38,579 nucleotides of DNA from an uncultured Aurantimonas sp. (lineage in GTDB: Bacteria > Pseudomonadota > Alphaproteobacteria > Rhizobiales > Rhizobiaceae), in the NCBI GenBank assembly GCA_947488615.1, contig CANKZU010000025.1:1-38579 (forward strand), written 5' to 3'. Shown here in pieces: positions 24,878 to 31,911 of this stretch. Made by a program: the position numbers and the translations under genes. The number at the start of each line of letters is the position of its first letter. The stretch's first letter is position 1. The notes beneath the pieces were generated by a model that saw only the letters and a list, made by a program, of their open reading frames with translations, was not told the DNA's origin and searched no databases.

Positions 24878-26016
24878 CGCGCCTCCTCCACGTCGACCCC
24901 GGCCGGCTCGCCGGTGCGCATGCGGATCCACTGATAGGCGGCGCCGACGCCCGGCCGGAACATGTTCTCCAGCGCGCCGGCAAAGAGGATGACGAGGCCC
25001 TGGATGATGACGATCATGTCGCGCGAGATCGTCGGCATGTCGAAGGACAGCTCCGCACCGCCCTGATAGAGCACGCCGAACAGGAGCGCCGCGGGAATGA
25101 TGCCGGCCGGGTGGCCCCGCCCCATCAGCGCGACGGCGATGCCGACGAAGCCGGCGCCGCCCGGAAAATCGATCAAGAGGCGGTACTGGTCGCCCATCAC
25201 CGGGTTGAGCGCCATCAGCCCGGCAAGACCGCCGGAGATCGCCATGGCGACGACGATCAGCCGCGTCTCCGACATGCCGGCATAACGCGCCGCGCGCGGC
25301 GAAAAGCCGAGGGTGCGGATTTCATAGCCGAGCCGCGTGCGCCAGATCAGCACCCAGACGAGGAAGGCGGCGAGAAGCGCGACGAACAGCGAAACGTTGA
25401 GCGGCGCGCCGCCGAGCGACACGCCGAACAGGTCGAACAGGCCGCGCAGCTTGGGCAATTGCGCGCCGGCCTCGAAGGTGCGGGTTTCCGGCGCCATCGT
25501 CCCGGCCGGCTTCAGCACGTTGACGAGCAGATAGACCATCAGCGCGGCGGCGATGAAGTTGAACATGATCGTGGTGATGACGATGTGGCTGCCGCGCCGC
25601 GCCTGCAGCCAGGCGGGCACGAACGCCCAGGCCGCGCCGAAGGCGAAGGAAAGGCAGACGGCGAGCGGCAAATTCAGCCACCAGGGCAGCGTGCCGCCGA
25701 GGGCGAGCGCCACCGTCGCGACGCCGAGCCCGCCGACATAGGCCTGGCCCTCACCGCCGATATTGAACAGCCCGGCATGGAAGGCGACCGCGACGGCAAG
25801 GCCGGTGAAGATGAAGCTGGTCGCGTAATAGAGCGTGAAGCCGATCCCCTCGCCATAGCCGAAGGCGCCGCGGATCATCAGCCCCGCCGCCTCGACCGGG
25901 CTTTCGCCGACGATGAGCACGACGAGGCCGGCGACGGCAAAGGCGACGATCAGATTGACCAGCGGAATCAGCCCGTAATCGATCCAGCGGGGCAGTTTGG
26001 CGTAGGGGCGGCTCAT
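24874..26016 (-). CDS. Nucleoside ABC transporter permease (first subunit)
   Basis: A 380-residue inner-membrane permease with about nine helices, the partner of the following permease. Distinctive segments are AVAFHAGLFNIGGEGQAYVG, HIVITTIMFNFIAAALMVYL and the coupling loop RTRLGYEIRTLGFSPRAARY. Similar pairs import nucleosides in Gram-negative and Gram-positive bacteria. It lies seven bases after the VOC gene with a GGAGA ribosome site, and overlaps the second permease gene. Substrate assignment to nucleosides rests on family and on the adjacent cdd, punA, deoC and deoA genes. Confidence 0.93.
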   Translation of the reverse strand: MSRPYAKLPRWIDYGLIPLVNLIVAFAVAGLVVLIVGESPVEAAGLMIRGAFGYGEGIGFTLYYATSFIFTGLAVAVAFHAGLFNIGGEGQAYVGGLGVATVALALGGTLPWWLNLPLAVCLSFAFGAAWAFVPAWLQARRGSHIVITTIMFNFIAAALMVYLLVNVLKPAGTMAPETRTFEAGAQLPKLRGLFDLFGVSLGGAPLNVSLFVALLAAFLVWVLIWRTRLGYEIRTLGFSPRAARYAGMSETRLIVVAMAISGGLAGLMALNPVMGDQYRLLIDFPGGAGFVGIAVALMGRGHPAGIIPAALLFGVLYQGGAELSFDMPTISRDMIVIIQGLVILFAGALENMFRPGVGAAYQWIRMRTGEPAGVDVEEAR

Positions 26017-26023
26017 CGCGGCG

Positions 26024-26461
26024 TTAGTCTCCGCTCGTCAGAAGGTCGAGATGGCCGCGCGCGTCGAGGTGGAAGAACGGGTTGTGGGCAAACTCCCACA
26101 GATGGCCGTCCGGGTCGCGGAAATTGCCGGAGAAGCCACCCCAGAAGGTTTTCGCCGGCGGCTTGACCGCCCGCGCTCCCGCCGCGACCGCCCTGTCATA
26201 GGCCTCGACGACCGCTTCCTCGGAGGCAAAGTTCACCGCCAGCCCGGCGGAACCGGAACCGGCCGGCAGCTCGCCCTCGCCGCCATCGGCGATCATCTCG
26301 TCCCGCTGCCAGAGGGCGAGCACGATCGCCTCGCCGACCATGAAGGCAGTGGATTCCACACTCTGCGGCGCCTTCGTCCACCCGAGCGCCGCGTAGAAGG
26401 CGACGGAGCGGGCGACGTCCTCGACGCCGAGCGTGACCAGACAAATGCGGGCGTCGTTCAC
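26024..26461 (-). CDS. VOC (glyoxalase/bleomycin-resistance fold) family protein
   Basis: A 145-residue protein with the two beta-alpha-beta-beta-beta halves of the vicinal oxygen chelate fold: ICLVTLGVEDVARSVAFYAA at the start, then GLAVNFASEEAVVEAYDRAV, and the C-terminal FRDPDGHLWEFAHNP, where Asp/His/Glu could contribute to a metal site. The substrate is unknown. The GTG at 26461 overlaps the ATPase stop (GTGA) and has a strong GGAGGCGG site; an ATG at 26500 would extend into the ATPase gene. It is embedded between the ATPase and permease genes of the nucleoside transporter, an uncommon insertion that implies co-expression. Detoxifying aldehydes from deoxyribose breakdown is only a hypothesis. 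Confidence 0.87.
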   Translation of the reverse strand: MNDARICLVTLGVEDVARSVAFYAALGWTKAPQSVESTAFMVGEAIVLALWQRDEMIADGGEGELPAGSGSAGLAVNFASEEAVVEAYDRAVAAGARAVKPPAKTFWGGFSGNFRDPDGHLWEFAHNPFFHLDARGHLDLLTSGD

Positions 26462-27990
26462 TCCGCCGCCTCCCGCTGTTCCACGCCCGCCATCAGGCAA
26501 CCGAGGTCGCCCTCGTCCGCGTCCGGGCTGCGTTCGCCGACGATGCGGCCGGAAAACATCACCAGCACCCGGTCCGACAGCGCCCGGATCTCGTCCAGCT
26601 CGACCGAAACCAGCAGGATCGCCTTGCCGGCATCGCGCATTTCGATGATGCGCCGGTGGATGAACTCGATCGCCCCGACATCGACGCCGCGCGTCGGCTG
26701 GCCGATCAACAGCAGGTCCGGGTCGCGCTCCATCTCCCGCGCCAAGACGATCTTCTGCTGGTTGCCGCCGGAAAAGCTCGCGGTCTTCAACCGGCAGTCC
26801 GGCGGGCGGATGTCGTAGGCGGCAATCTTCTTCGCCGCGTCCCGGCGCATGGCGTCGAGATCGAGCAGCCAGCCCTTTTGAAAGCTCGGGTCGCGCTGAT
26901 AACCGAGGATCGTGTTCTCGTTCTCCTCGAAGGCCAGCACCAGCCCGGTATTGTGGCGGTCCTCCGGCACATGGGCGCAGCCGATGTCCCGGATCGCGGC
27001 GGGGTCCGCCTCGACGGTCGGATCGATGGTCCGGCCGAGCATCTCGATGCGCCCAGCTTCCGCCTTGCGGATACCGGCCAGCGCTTCCAGCAGCTCGGAC
27101 TGGCCGTTGCCGGCGACACCGGCGATGCCGACGATCTCGCCCGCCCGAACGGCAAAGGAGACGTTGTCGACCATGACCACGCCGCGCCGATCGCGCACGG
27201 TCAGCCCGTCGACCTTGAGCTTCACGTCCTTCGGCGCCGCGTCGCCCTTGTCGACGGTCAGCAACACGCGCCGCCCGACCATCAGCTCGGCGAGTTCCTC
27301 GACCGAGGTCTCGGCCGTCGTTTTCGTTGCAACCATTTCGCCCTGCCGCATCACCGACACGGCGTCGGTGATCGCCATGATCTCGCGCAGCTTGTGGGTG
27401 ATCAGGATGATCGTCTTGCCCGCGTCGCGCAGCTGTTTCAGCACGGTAAAGAGGTGATCGGCCTCGGCCGGGGTCAACACGCCGGTCGGCTCGTCGAGGA
27501 TCAGGATGTCGGCGCGGCGATAGAGCGCCTTGAGGATCTCCACCCGTTGCTGCCGGCCGACGGGCAGCTCCTCGACGATCGCGTCCGGGTCGACGTCGAG
27601 CGAATGGTCGGCTTCCAGACGCTTCAGTTCGGCCCGCACCTTGGCGATGCCGGCGGCCAGCAGCGGCGATTGCTCCGCGCCGAGCATGACGTTCTCGACG
27701 ACGGTGAAATTCTCGACCAGCATGAAATGCTGGTGAACCATGCCGATACCCGCGGCGATCGCCGCGTTCGGATCGGCGATTTCGATCGTCTTCCCGCCGA
27801 CGCGGATTTCACCGGAATCGGCCTGATAGAAACCGTAGAGGATCGACATCAGCGTCGACTTGCCGGCGCCGTTCTCGCCGATGATGCCGTGGATCGTGCC
27901 GCGCGCGACGGTGAGGTTGATCCGCTTGTTGGCCCGGACGATTCCGAAGCTCTTGTCGATGTCGATCAGTTCGATCGCCGGATCGGGCAT
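26458..27990 (-). CDS. Nucleoside ABC transporter ATPase, two-domain
   Basis: A 510-residue protein with two ABC domains in tandem, as in sugar and BMP-type nucleoside importers. Domain 1 has Walker A GENGAGKST (38-46), the signature-like LPVGRQQRVEILKAL and Walker B DILILDEPTGVLTP. Domain 2 has a degenerate Walker A GVAGNGQSE (291-299), where the usual Lys is Gln, but a canonical FSGGNQQK signature. This asymmetry is normal for the family: one composite site is catalytic. The start at 27990 (MPDPAIELIDIDKSFG) follows GAGTGAG; a longer frame to 28176 covers the promoter region and a repeat. It is the first gene of the eight-gene minus-strand operon ending with deoA. Confidence 0.93.
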   Translation of the reverse strand: MPDPAIELIDIDKSFGIVRANKRINLTVARGTIHGIIGENGAGKSTLMSILYGFYQADSGEIRVGGKTIEIADPNAAIAAGIGMVHQHFMLVENFTVVENVMLGAEQSPLLAAGIAKVRAELKRLEADHSLDVDPDAIVEELPVGRQQRVEILKALYRRADILILDEPTGVLTPAEADHLFTVLKQLRDAGKTIILITHKLREIMAITDAVSVMRQGEMVATKTTAETSVEELAELMVGRRVLLTVDKGDAAPKDVKLKVDGLTVRDRRGVVMVDNVSFAVRAGEIVGIAGVAGNGQSELLEALAGIRKAEAGRIEMLGRTIDPTVEADPAAIRDIGCAHVPEDRHNTGLVLAFEENENTILGYQRDPSFQKGWLLDLDAMRRDAAKKIAAYDIRPPDCRLKTASFSGGNQQKIVLAREMERDPDLLLIGQPTRGVDVGAIEFIHRRIIEMRDAGKAILLVSVELDEIRALSDRVLVMFSGRIVGERSPDADEGDLGCLMAGVEQREAAE

Positions 27991-28029
27991 ACGCTCACTC
28001 TGGACTGACGCTGATCGCGGGAGCCTATA

Positions 28030-28074
28030 GCATCGCTTTGAAAAGTGGGAACCGGTTTTCCCACAAAACAATGC
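28030..28074. repeat. Rhizobiales-type intergenic palindrome
   Basis: Outer arms GCATCGCTTTG (28030-28040) and CAAAACAATGC (28064-28074) pair at 9 of 11 positions and enclose the core AAAGTGGGAACCGGTTTTC. Palindromes with this core are scattered between genes in many Rhizobiales genomes. The copy lies 40 bases before the transporter ATPase start, in the divergent region with the thioesterase gene, so it may affect the 5' end of the operon transcript. Confidence 0.75.
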
Positions 28075-28150
28075 CGGGTATGGATGAGCGACGGCGTTCG
28101 TTACGCATGAACAAAAGCGCGGGCCACCGAAACGGCTGACGAGAGAACCA

Positions 28151-28630
28151 ATGATGAGAGACCAGGCAGCAGACATGTCGACCGACAGAAAGGCGGCAAA
28201 GCGCCCCGAGCCCGGCGAGCGCGGCGCCTACCGCGCCTTCATGCCGCTCACCACGCGCTGGGCCGACAACGACGTCTATGGCCACATGAACAATGTCGTC
28301 CATTATTCCCTGTTCGACACGGCGGTGAATGGCTGGCTGATCGCCAACGGCCTCCTCGACATCCATGACGGCACGCAAATCGGCCTCGTCGTGGAGACCG
28401 GCTGCCGCTATCATGGCGAACTCGCCTTTCCCGACCCGGTGACGGCGGGCATTCGGGTTGCGAAGCTGGGACAGTCGTCGGTGCGGTACGAGGTCGGCCT
28501 GTTTCGCGGCGAGGCTGAGATCGCGTCGGCCGAGGGCTTCTTCGTCCATGTCTATGTCGACCGGGCGACGCGGCGGCCGTCGCCGATCGCGGGCCGGTTG
28601 CGGGCCAAACTTGCGGAGATCGCGGCATGA
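28151..28630 (+). CDS. Acyl-CoA thioesterase (4HBT hot-dog fold)
   Basis: A 159-residue hot-dog-fold protein of the 4-hydroxybenzoyl-CoA thioesterase/YbgC group. The active-site region TRWADNDVYGHMNNVVHYSL (35-54) has the conserved acidic and His/Asn residues at the helix start. The following ETGCRYHGELAFPDPVTAGI and SVRYEVGLF strands complete the fold. It would hydrolyse acyl-CoA thioesters; the preferred acyl chain is not readable. The start at 28151 (ATG ATG) has a modest GAGAG site; a later ATG at 28175 is possible, as the first 25 residues look disordered. It overlaps slyX by four bases. Confidence 0.9.
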   Translation: MMRDQAADMSTDRKAAKRPEPGERGAYRAFMPLTTRWADNDVYGHMNNVVHYSLFDTAVNGWLIANGLLDIHDGTQIGLVVETGCRYHGELAFPDPVTAGIRVAKLGQSSVRYEVGLFRGEAEIASAEGFFVHVYVDRATRRPSPIAGRLRAKLAEIAA

Positions 28631-28848
28631 GCGAGAAACAGGCAGAGATCAGCGAGCGCGTCCAGGATCTGGAAATCATGGTGGCGCATCAGGCGCAGAC
28701 GATCGAGGAACTGTCGGAGGAGCTGCGCCGCGCCTTCGAGACGATCGAGCGGATGCAGCGCACGCTGAAATCCCTCGGCCATCGCTTCGATGCCCTCGAA
28801 GAGGTCGCGACGCCCGGCCCCGAAAGCACCAAGCCACCGCATTACTGA
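28627..28848 (+). CDS. slyX: SlyX family protein
   Basis: A 73-residue protein dominated by one long amphipathic helix, probably a coiled coil (residues 5-58), and ending in the hallmark PPHY tail of SlyX. The biochemical role is unknown; the name comes from Escherichia coli, where the gene lies near slyD. The ATG overlaps the thioesterase stop (ATGA), so the two are translationally coupled. It converges on the RES toxin gene, with 33 bases between and no obvious terminator. Confidence 0.92.
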   Translation: MSEKQAEISERVQDLEIMVAHQAQTIEELSEELRRAFETIERMQRTLKSLGHRFDALEEVATPGPESTKPPHY

Positions 28849-28881
28849 GGGGGTGTGTTCCGTCTCCCGACGAGCGGGCTG

Positions 28882-29430
28882 CTACTTGGGCGCCTTCTGC
28901 CACTTGGCCCAGTCTATCGCTTCCGCCTCGATTGGCTCGATGACATCGAGATCGCAGTTGATCGGGAAGACCACAAGATTGACGCTGTTGTGCCGGGCAT
29001 TCGGGACCAGCATCGCCTCAAACCCCAGAAAGCCGACAGCCTCGCCGATCTTCTGCGTCTCATCATAGAGTATCTCGTGGAACCTTGCCGGTTCGACCCC
29101 AAGCCTAGTCAGCAGCCCCATGTCTGTCAGATCCAGCACTTTCTCGAAACGCGCACGCATCTGATAGGCGACTGACGTCAGGCGGCTTGGAAAGACCGGC
29201 TGCGCCCGTCTGATGTGGAAGTTTATCTCCGCCAGCGCGCCGTCCTTCTCGAGCGCGCAATAGAGCACCTCGCTTTCTCTTCGATTCCAGCGACCAGCGC
29301 CTTTCGACCCATCAATCGGCGACCGCGTACCGTGGACGACCCGCCAGAATGGGCCTTCGAAGGGAATTTCCGGAAGTTCGGTAAGCGCGTCGAGCAGCGC
29401 GACGTTATGGCTTGCCCGCCGCGCAGTCAT
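28882..29430 (-). CDS. RES-domain toxin of a type II toxin-antitoxin system
   Basis: A 182-residue protein with a RES domain, named for conserved Arg, Glu and Ser. Visible residues are Arg30 in PFWRVVHG, the GAGRWN motif (45-49), Tyr57 in EVLYCALEKDG and Glu69 in GALAEINFH, so the usual active-site set seems complete. Characterised RES toxins either destroy NAD+ (MbcT, Pseudomonas Res) or ADP-ribosylate PRPP synthetase (ParT). The choice here cannot be made from sequence. Its ATG directly follows the antitoxin stop (TGAATG, no gap), which gives the common antitoxin-first order and coupled translation. Being intact next to an intact antitoxin argues for a working module. Confidence 0.9.
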   Translation of the reverse strand: MTARRASHNVALLDALTELPEIPFEGPFWRVVHGTRSPIDGSKGAGRWNRRESEVLYCALEKDGALAEINFHIRRAQPVFPSRLTSVAYQMRARFEKVLDLTDMGLLTRLGVEPARFHEILYDETQKIGEAVGFLGFEAMLVPNARHNSVNLVVFPINCDLDVIEPIEAEAIDWAKWQKAPK

Positions 29431-29787
29431 TCAGAGGTATACCCCGCTTTCCAAGCGGTCGATGACCTCAAGAACGTCAGCTGTCCGATCCTCGTTGATG
29501 AGATCGTAAGGCTTCTCACCAGCGAGCTGGGGATGTCCGGTTTGCAGCCACAGTCGCGCCTCGTCGGGCTCATAGAAATCGGAAAGCCGTTCTGCGATCC
29601 AGCGCAGCTCGGCGATGACCTGCTGCTTTTCAATGGTCGGGCTGCCCTGCCCCTTGCTCCACCGATGCACGGTCGGAGGCGACACGCCGACAATGTTCGC
29701 CAGATCGACGTTCTTCAGTCCGCTCAGATCGCGCAGCTCCTTGACCATGCGGGACACGGCCGTCGACTTTGCGGCCAGAGCGCTCAC
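29431..29787 (-). CDS. Xre/MbcA/ParS-type antitoxin with DNA-binding domain
   Basis: A 118-residue protein. Residues about 14-52 form a helix-turn-helix (LRDLSGLKNVDLANIVGVSP, then TVHRWSKG). The C-terminal half (DFYEPDEARLWLQTGHPQLA, GEKPYDLI, DVLEVIDRLESG) matches the toxin-binding domain found in Xre antitoxins paired with RES toxins. It would neutralise the toxin and repress its own operon by binding the inverted repeat upstream. The start is GTG at 29787, with a strong GGAGG site and a four-base overlap with the preceding small ORF (GTGA). Confidence 0.9.
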   Translation of the reverse strand: MSALAAKSTAVSRMVKELRDLSGLKNVDLANIVGVSPPTVHRWSKGQGSPTIEKQQVIAELRWIAERLSDFYEPDEARLWLQTGHPQLAGEKPYDLINEDRTADVLEVIDRLESGVYL

Positions 29788-29984
29788 GGGTGCCTCCGAT
29801 GGATTGATGCTTGCGATACGAGACCCGAAGGCAGCTTCGCTTCCGGGGCATCGAATACCAACCCGAGGTGCAATAGGCGTCCTTCGGACCGCATCCTATC
29901 GGCCAGTACGTGCTCTCGATGTCCGACCCCCAGATAGTGGGCGATACGAGGGGGTGTCTTGTGAAGATGTACGACATTGGACAT
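29784..29984 (-). CDS. Small ORF heading the RES/Xre operon, possibly a truncated gene
   Basis: A 66-residue reading frame with a good GAGGAG ribosome site before its ATG. It is followed, with a GTGA overlap, by the antitoxin. The sequence begins MSNVVHLHKTPPRIAHYLGV and contains a short strand-like GLVFDA; it is histidine-rich and carries no recognised domain. The opening segment resembles, from memory, the start of longer uncharacterised alphaproteobacterial proteins, so it may be the remnant of one. Its placement directly after the operator and its coupling to the antitoxin argue that it is translated. It could be a third component, a leader peptide setting antitoxin synthesis, or decay; the sequence does not decide. 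Confidence 0.55.
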   Translation of the reverse strand: MSNVVHLHKTPPRIAHYLGVGHREHVLADRMRSEGRLLHLGLVFDAPEAKLPSGLVSQASIHRRHP

Positions 29985-30011
29985 GACGAGGTTCTCCTCG
30001 CAAACCTATAC

Positions 30012-30051
30012 CATATAAATTTCATGCCATGCAACATATGAAATTTATATG
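30012..30051 (-). promoter_or_regulatory. Perfect 14-bp inverted repeat, candidate operator/promoter of the RES/Xre operon
   Basis: The arms CATATAAATTTCAT (30012-30025) and ATGAAATTTATATG (30038-30051) are exact reverse complements with a 12-base spacer. They lie 28-67 bases before the first ATG of the toxin-antitoxin operon. A partial third copy (TGAAATTTT) follows at 30052. The stretch is strikingly AT-rich in a GC-rich genome. Minus-strand promoter candidates overlap it: TTGCAT in the spacer and TATAGG 18 bases on. Antitoxin binding here would block transcription. No T-run follows, so it is not a terminator. Confidence 0.8.
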
Positions 30052-30387
30052 TGAAATTTTCGCCTGCGTGCTGGAATCAACTTCTCTCGTCGCTACAGCT
30101 GAAGCCTTGTGAAGCACGTCTTTCGTTGCCGGTTATCGAAATTTTCTCCCCACCCTTTCCCCCTCCCGCATACTCTGATCATCGCCAGCCCACGGAACGG
30201 GCGCGAATGATCACCGGGATCGTTCGGGGGCTGGCGGGCGGTGTCCGCGGCGCTTCGCTCTTCCGGAGGGTGTGCGACTCGGACGGCCCCGAGCGCCCGC
30301 CGGACCGTCCCCCACTAGGAGGGGTCTGTGGATCGGTCCACTTGAACGTCCCGCAAGGGGCGTGAAGATCCGGCAGCATGGGGCCTC

Positions 30388-30679
30388 GCCAGCGAGCGGC
30401 GGAAGCCGCGAAGCTTAAGGGCGGGGTGAGGAAACTCGCTCCGCTTGAAGGCCGAGGGTGTCACATCGCAGCGGGCGTGTCCCGCCAGCGAGGCGCAGCC
30501 GAAGCTTAAGGGCGGGGCACAGTGTTCAAGGGGTTGGTCAAACACCGCGCGGGATGCCGGAGGCGGACCGTATTGACTTAAAACAGTCGGAGGGTTCGCC
30601 TCCGGCGTCCCGCCGCTTGTTACGAGCGGCAACCAGGGACCCGTCAGTGAGCGGCAAAGCCGCGAAACTTAAGGACGGG
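30388..30679 (+). repeat. Three dispersed copies of a 34-39 bp repeat
   Basis: Copies lie at 30388-30426, 30484-30517 and 30642-30679. The shared consensus is roughly CAGCGAGCGGC, a spacer, GCCGCGAAGCTTAAGG and GCGGGG. Copies 1 and 3 contain a small hairpin (GCGGC ... GCCGC); copy 2 has lost it through a short deletion. Spacing between copies is irregular (58 and 124 bases), so this is neither a CRISPR array nor a tandem repeat. Confidence 0.7.
30551..30611. repeat. Long-stem inverted repeat
   Basis: GGGATGCCGGAGGCG (30551-30565) pairs with CGCCTCCGGCGTCCC (30597-30611) at 14 of 15 positions around a 31-base loop that is locally AT-rich (TATTGACTTAAAACAGTC). There is no T-run on either side, so a simple terminator is unlikely. 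It lies between the second and third copies of the dispersed repeat. Confidence 0.65.
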
Positions 30680-30793
30680 ACAGAGAATCGAAGATTGGGT
30701 CGAGGCGAGAAAGAAGGAAGGCGATGACAGCTTTGGAGATTGCACGACCGGCCGCGAGAGCGGCGCGGGCGATGCCGCGCGCCCCGGTCCCCC

Positions 30794-31735
30794 TTATGGC
30801 AGCCGGCCAATCCGCTCGGTCAGCAGCGCAAAATAGGCGTCGGCATCGCCGGAGCGCACCCAGACGGCGTTTTTCGGCCGGTCGGTGACGCCCCAATAAT
30901 CGCAGACGGTCATCCCCCGCGTCAGCGGGCTGGCGGTTTCGATCGCCACATTGACCGACCGGCCGGTGAAGATGTCAGGCTTGAGCACGAAGGCGGTGAC
31001 GCAGGGATCGTGCAGCGGCGCGCCCTCCCAACCGTATTTCTCGACGTCGAACCGTTCCGAAAAGCCCAGCATCGCCGCCACCGCCGCGCCGGAGCGGTTG
31101 CCGAGATCGCCGAAGGCGGCAATCCGCGACCTTGTCGCGCGCATCTGGTGGGTCACGTCGAGCGGCAGCACCGTGATCGCCGCGCCGCTGGCAAAGACGA
31201 TCGCCGCCGCTTCGGGATCGACGAAGATGTTGAACTCGGCCGCCGGCGTGATGTTGCCGGCCTCGAAACAGCCGCCGCCCATCAGGACGACGTCCTTCAG
31301 CCGCGCCGCGATGTCCGGCGCCTTGGTCATGGCAATGGCGACATTGGTCAGCGGCCCGAGCGCCAGCAGCCGGATCGTGCCCGGCGGATGCGCGCGGATC
31401 GTCTCCACCAGGAAATCGACGCCATGGCCGTCCCGGGCGGCAAGCGTCGGCTCCGGCAGGTCCGGGCCGTCGAGCCCGGTCGGTCCATGGACGTGCTCGG
31501 CGGTGACCAGATTGCGCAGCATCGGCCGCTCGCATCCGGCGTGGACCGGCACCTCGGTTCGCCCGGCGAGTTCCAGGAGCCGCAGTGCGTTGCGGGTGGT
31601 GTGATGCAGCGGGATGTTGCCCGCGACCGTAACGATGCCGAGGATGTCGATCTCGTCCGGCGAGGCCAGCGCGGTCAGGATCGCCACCGCGTCGTCCTGT
31701 CCCGGATCGGTGTCGAAGATCACCTTTTCAGCCAT
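30794..31735 (-). CDS. Inosine-uridine-type nucleoside hydrolase
   Basis: A 313-residue hydrolase that cleaves the N-glycosidic bond of ribonucleosides to give base and ribose. The calcium-binding signature DTDPGQDDA (8-16) is intact, followed by the family segments LGIVTVAGNIPLHHTTRNAL, NVAIAMTK, VVLMGGG, AEFNIFVDPEAA and the C-terminal HDPCVTAF with the catalytic-region His. The length is normal. Purine versus pyrimidine preference is not decidable. It lies 176 bases downstream of the binding-protein gene beyond a terminator, so it may depend on read-through or on its own promoter. It belongs functionally with the nucleoside uptake operon. Confidence 0.93.
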   Translation of the reverse strand: MAEKVIFDTDPGQDDAVAILTALASPDEIDILGIVTVAGNIPLHHTTRNALRLLELAGRTEVPVHAGCERPMLRNLVTAEHVHGPTGLDGPDLPEPTLAARDGHGVDFLVETIRAHPPGTIRLLALGPLTNVAIAMTKAPDIAARLKDVVLMGGGCFEAGNITPAAEFNIFVDPEAAAIVFASGAAITVLPLDVTHQMRATRSRIAAFGDLGNRSGAAVAAMLGFSERFDVEKYGWEGAPLHDPCVTAFVLKPDIFTGRSVNVAIETASPLTRGMTVCDYWGVTDRPKNAVWVRSGDADAYFALLTERIGRLP

Positions 31736-31857
31736 GCGACGTCACTCCAGCGCGTTGATCCGCGTCCCGGTATCACCGGAACCGTCGGGCAGAAAGAGCC
31801 TGAGCTGATGCATGGCTGCTTCGCACCCGGTCGGCGCGGCGCGGCCGGGCACCGCGG

Positions 31858-31887
31858 AAAAAAAGGCGCCCCCGGGAAGGGACGCCT
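31858..31887 (-). terminator. Rho-independent terminator after the binding-protein gene
   Basis: On the minus strand, AGGCGTCCC and GGGGGCGCCT form a GC-rich stem with a short loop, followed by a run of seven T (plus-strand A-run at 31858-31864). It lies 24 bases beyond the stop of the binding-protein gene. It would limit expression of the downstream nucleoside hydrolase relative to the abundant binding protein. Confidence 0.85.
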
Positions 31888-31911
31888 CGCCATTTGGGGA
31901 TTTTCCTGCGG

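Larger units (their letters stand above)
30052..30793. other. Intergenic region rich in repeats and hairpins, no supported gene
   Basis: About 740 bases between the toxin-antitoxin promoter and the nucleoside hydrolase gene. Reading frames here lack domain motifs and ribosome sites. Instead there are three copies of a 34-39 base repeat, a 15-bp stem-loop at 30551-30611, and a hairpin candidate at 30302-30339 (GGACCG ... CGGTCC with inner CCCC/GGGG). The stretch could be a decayed element or encode a structured RNA. Confidence 0.5.

Noticed and set aside
23492..24934. 480-residue plus-strand frame opposite cdd and the permease
   Set aside because: Antisense shadow without motifs; the minus-strand genes have complete family signatures.
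26458..27990. Loss of function of the ABC ATPase because the second Walker A lysine is replaced by glutamine
   Set aside because: Degenerate second Walker A motifs are normal in two-domain ATPases of this importer family; the first site is intact.
26656..28008. 450-residue plus-strand frame opposite the ABC ATPase
   Set aside because: Antisense shadow of a gene with both ABC domains recognisable.
30388..30679. CRISPR array
   Set aside because: Three imperfect copies with unequal spacing and no cas genes; spacers of uniform length are absent.
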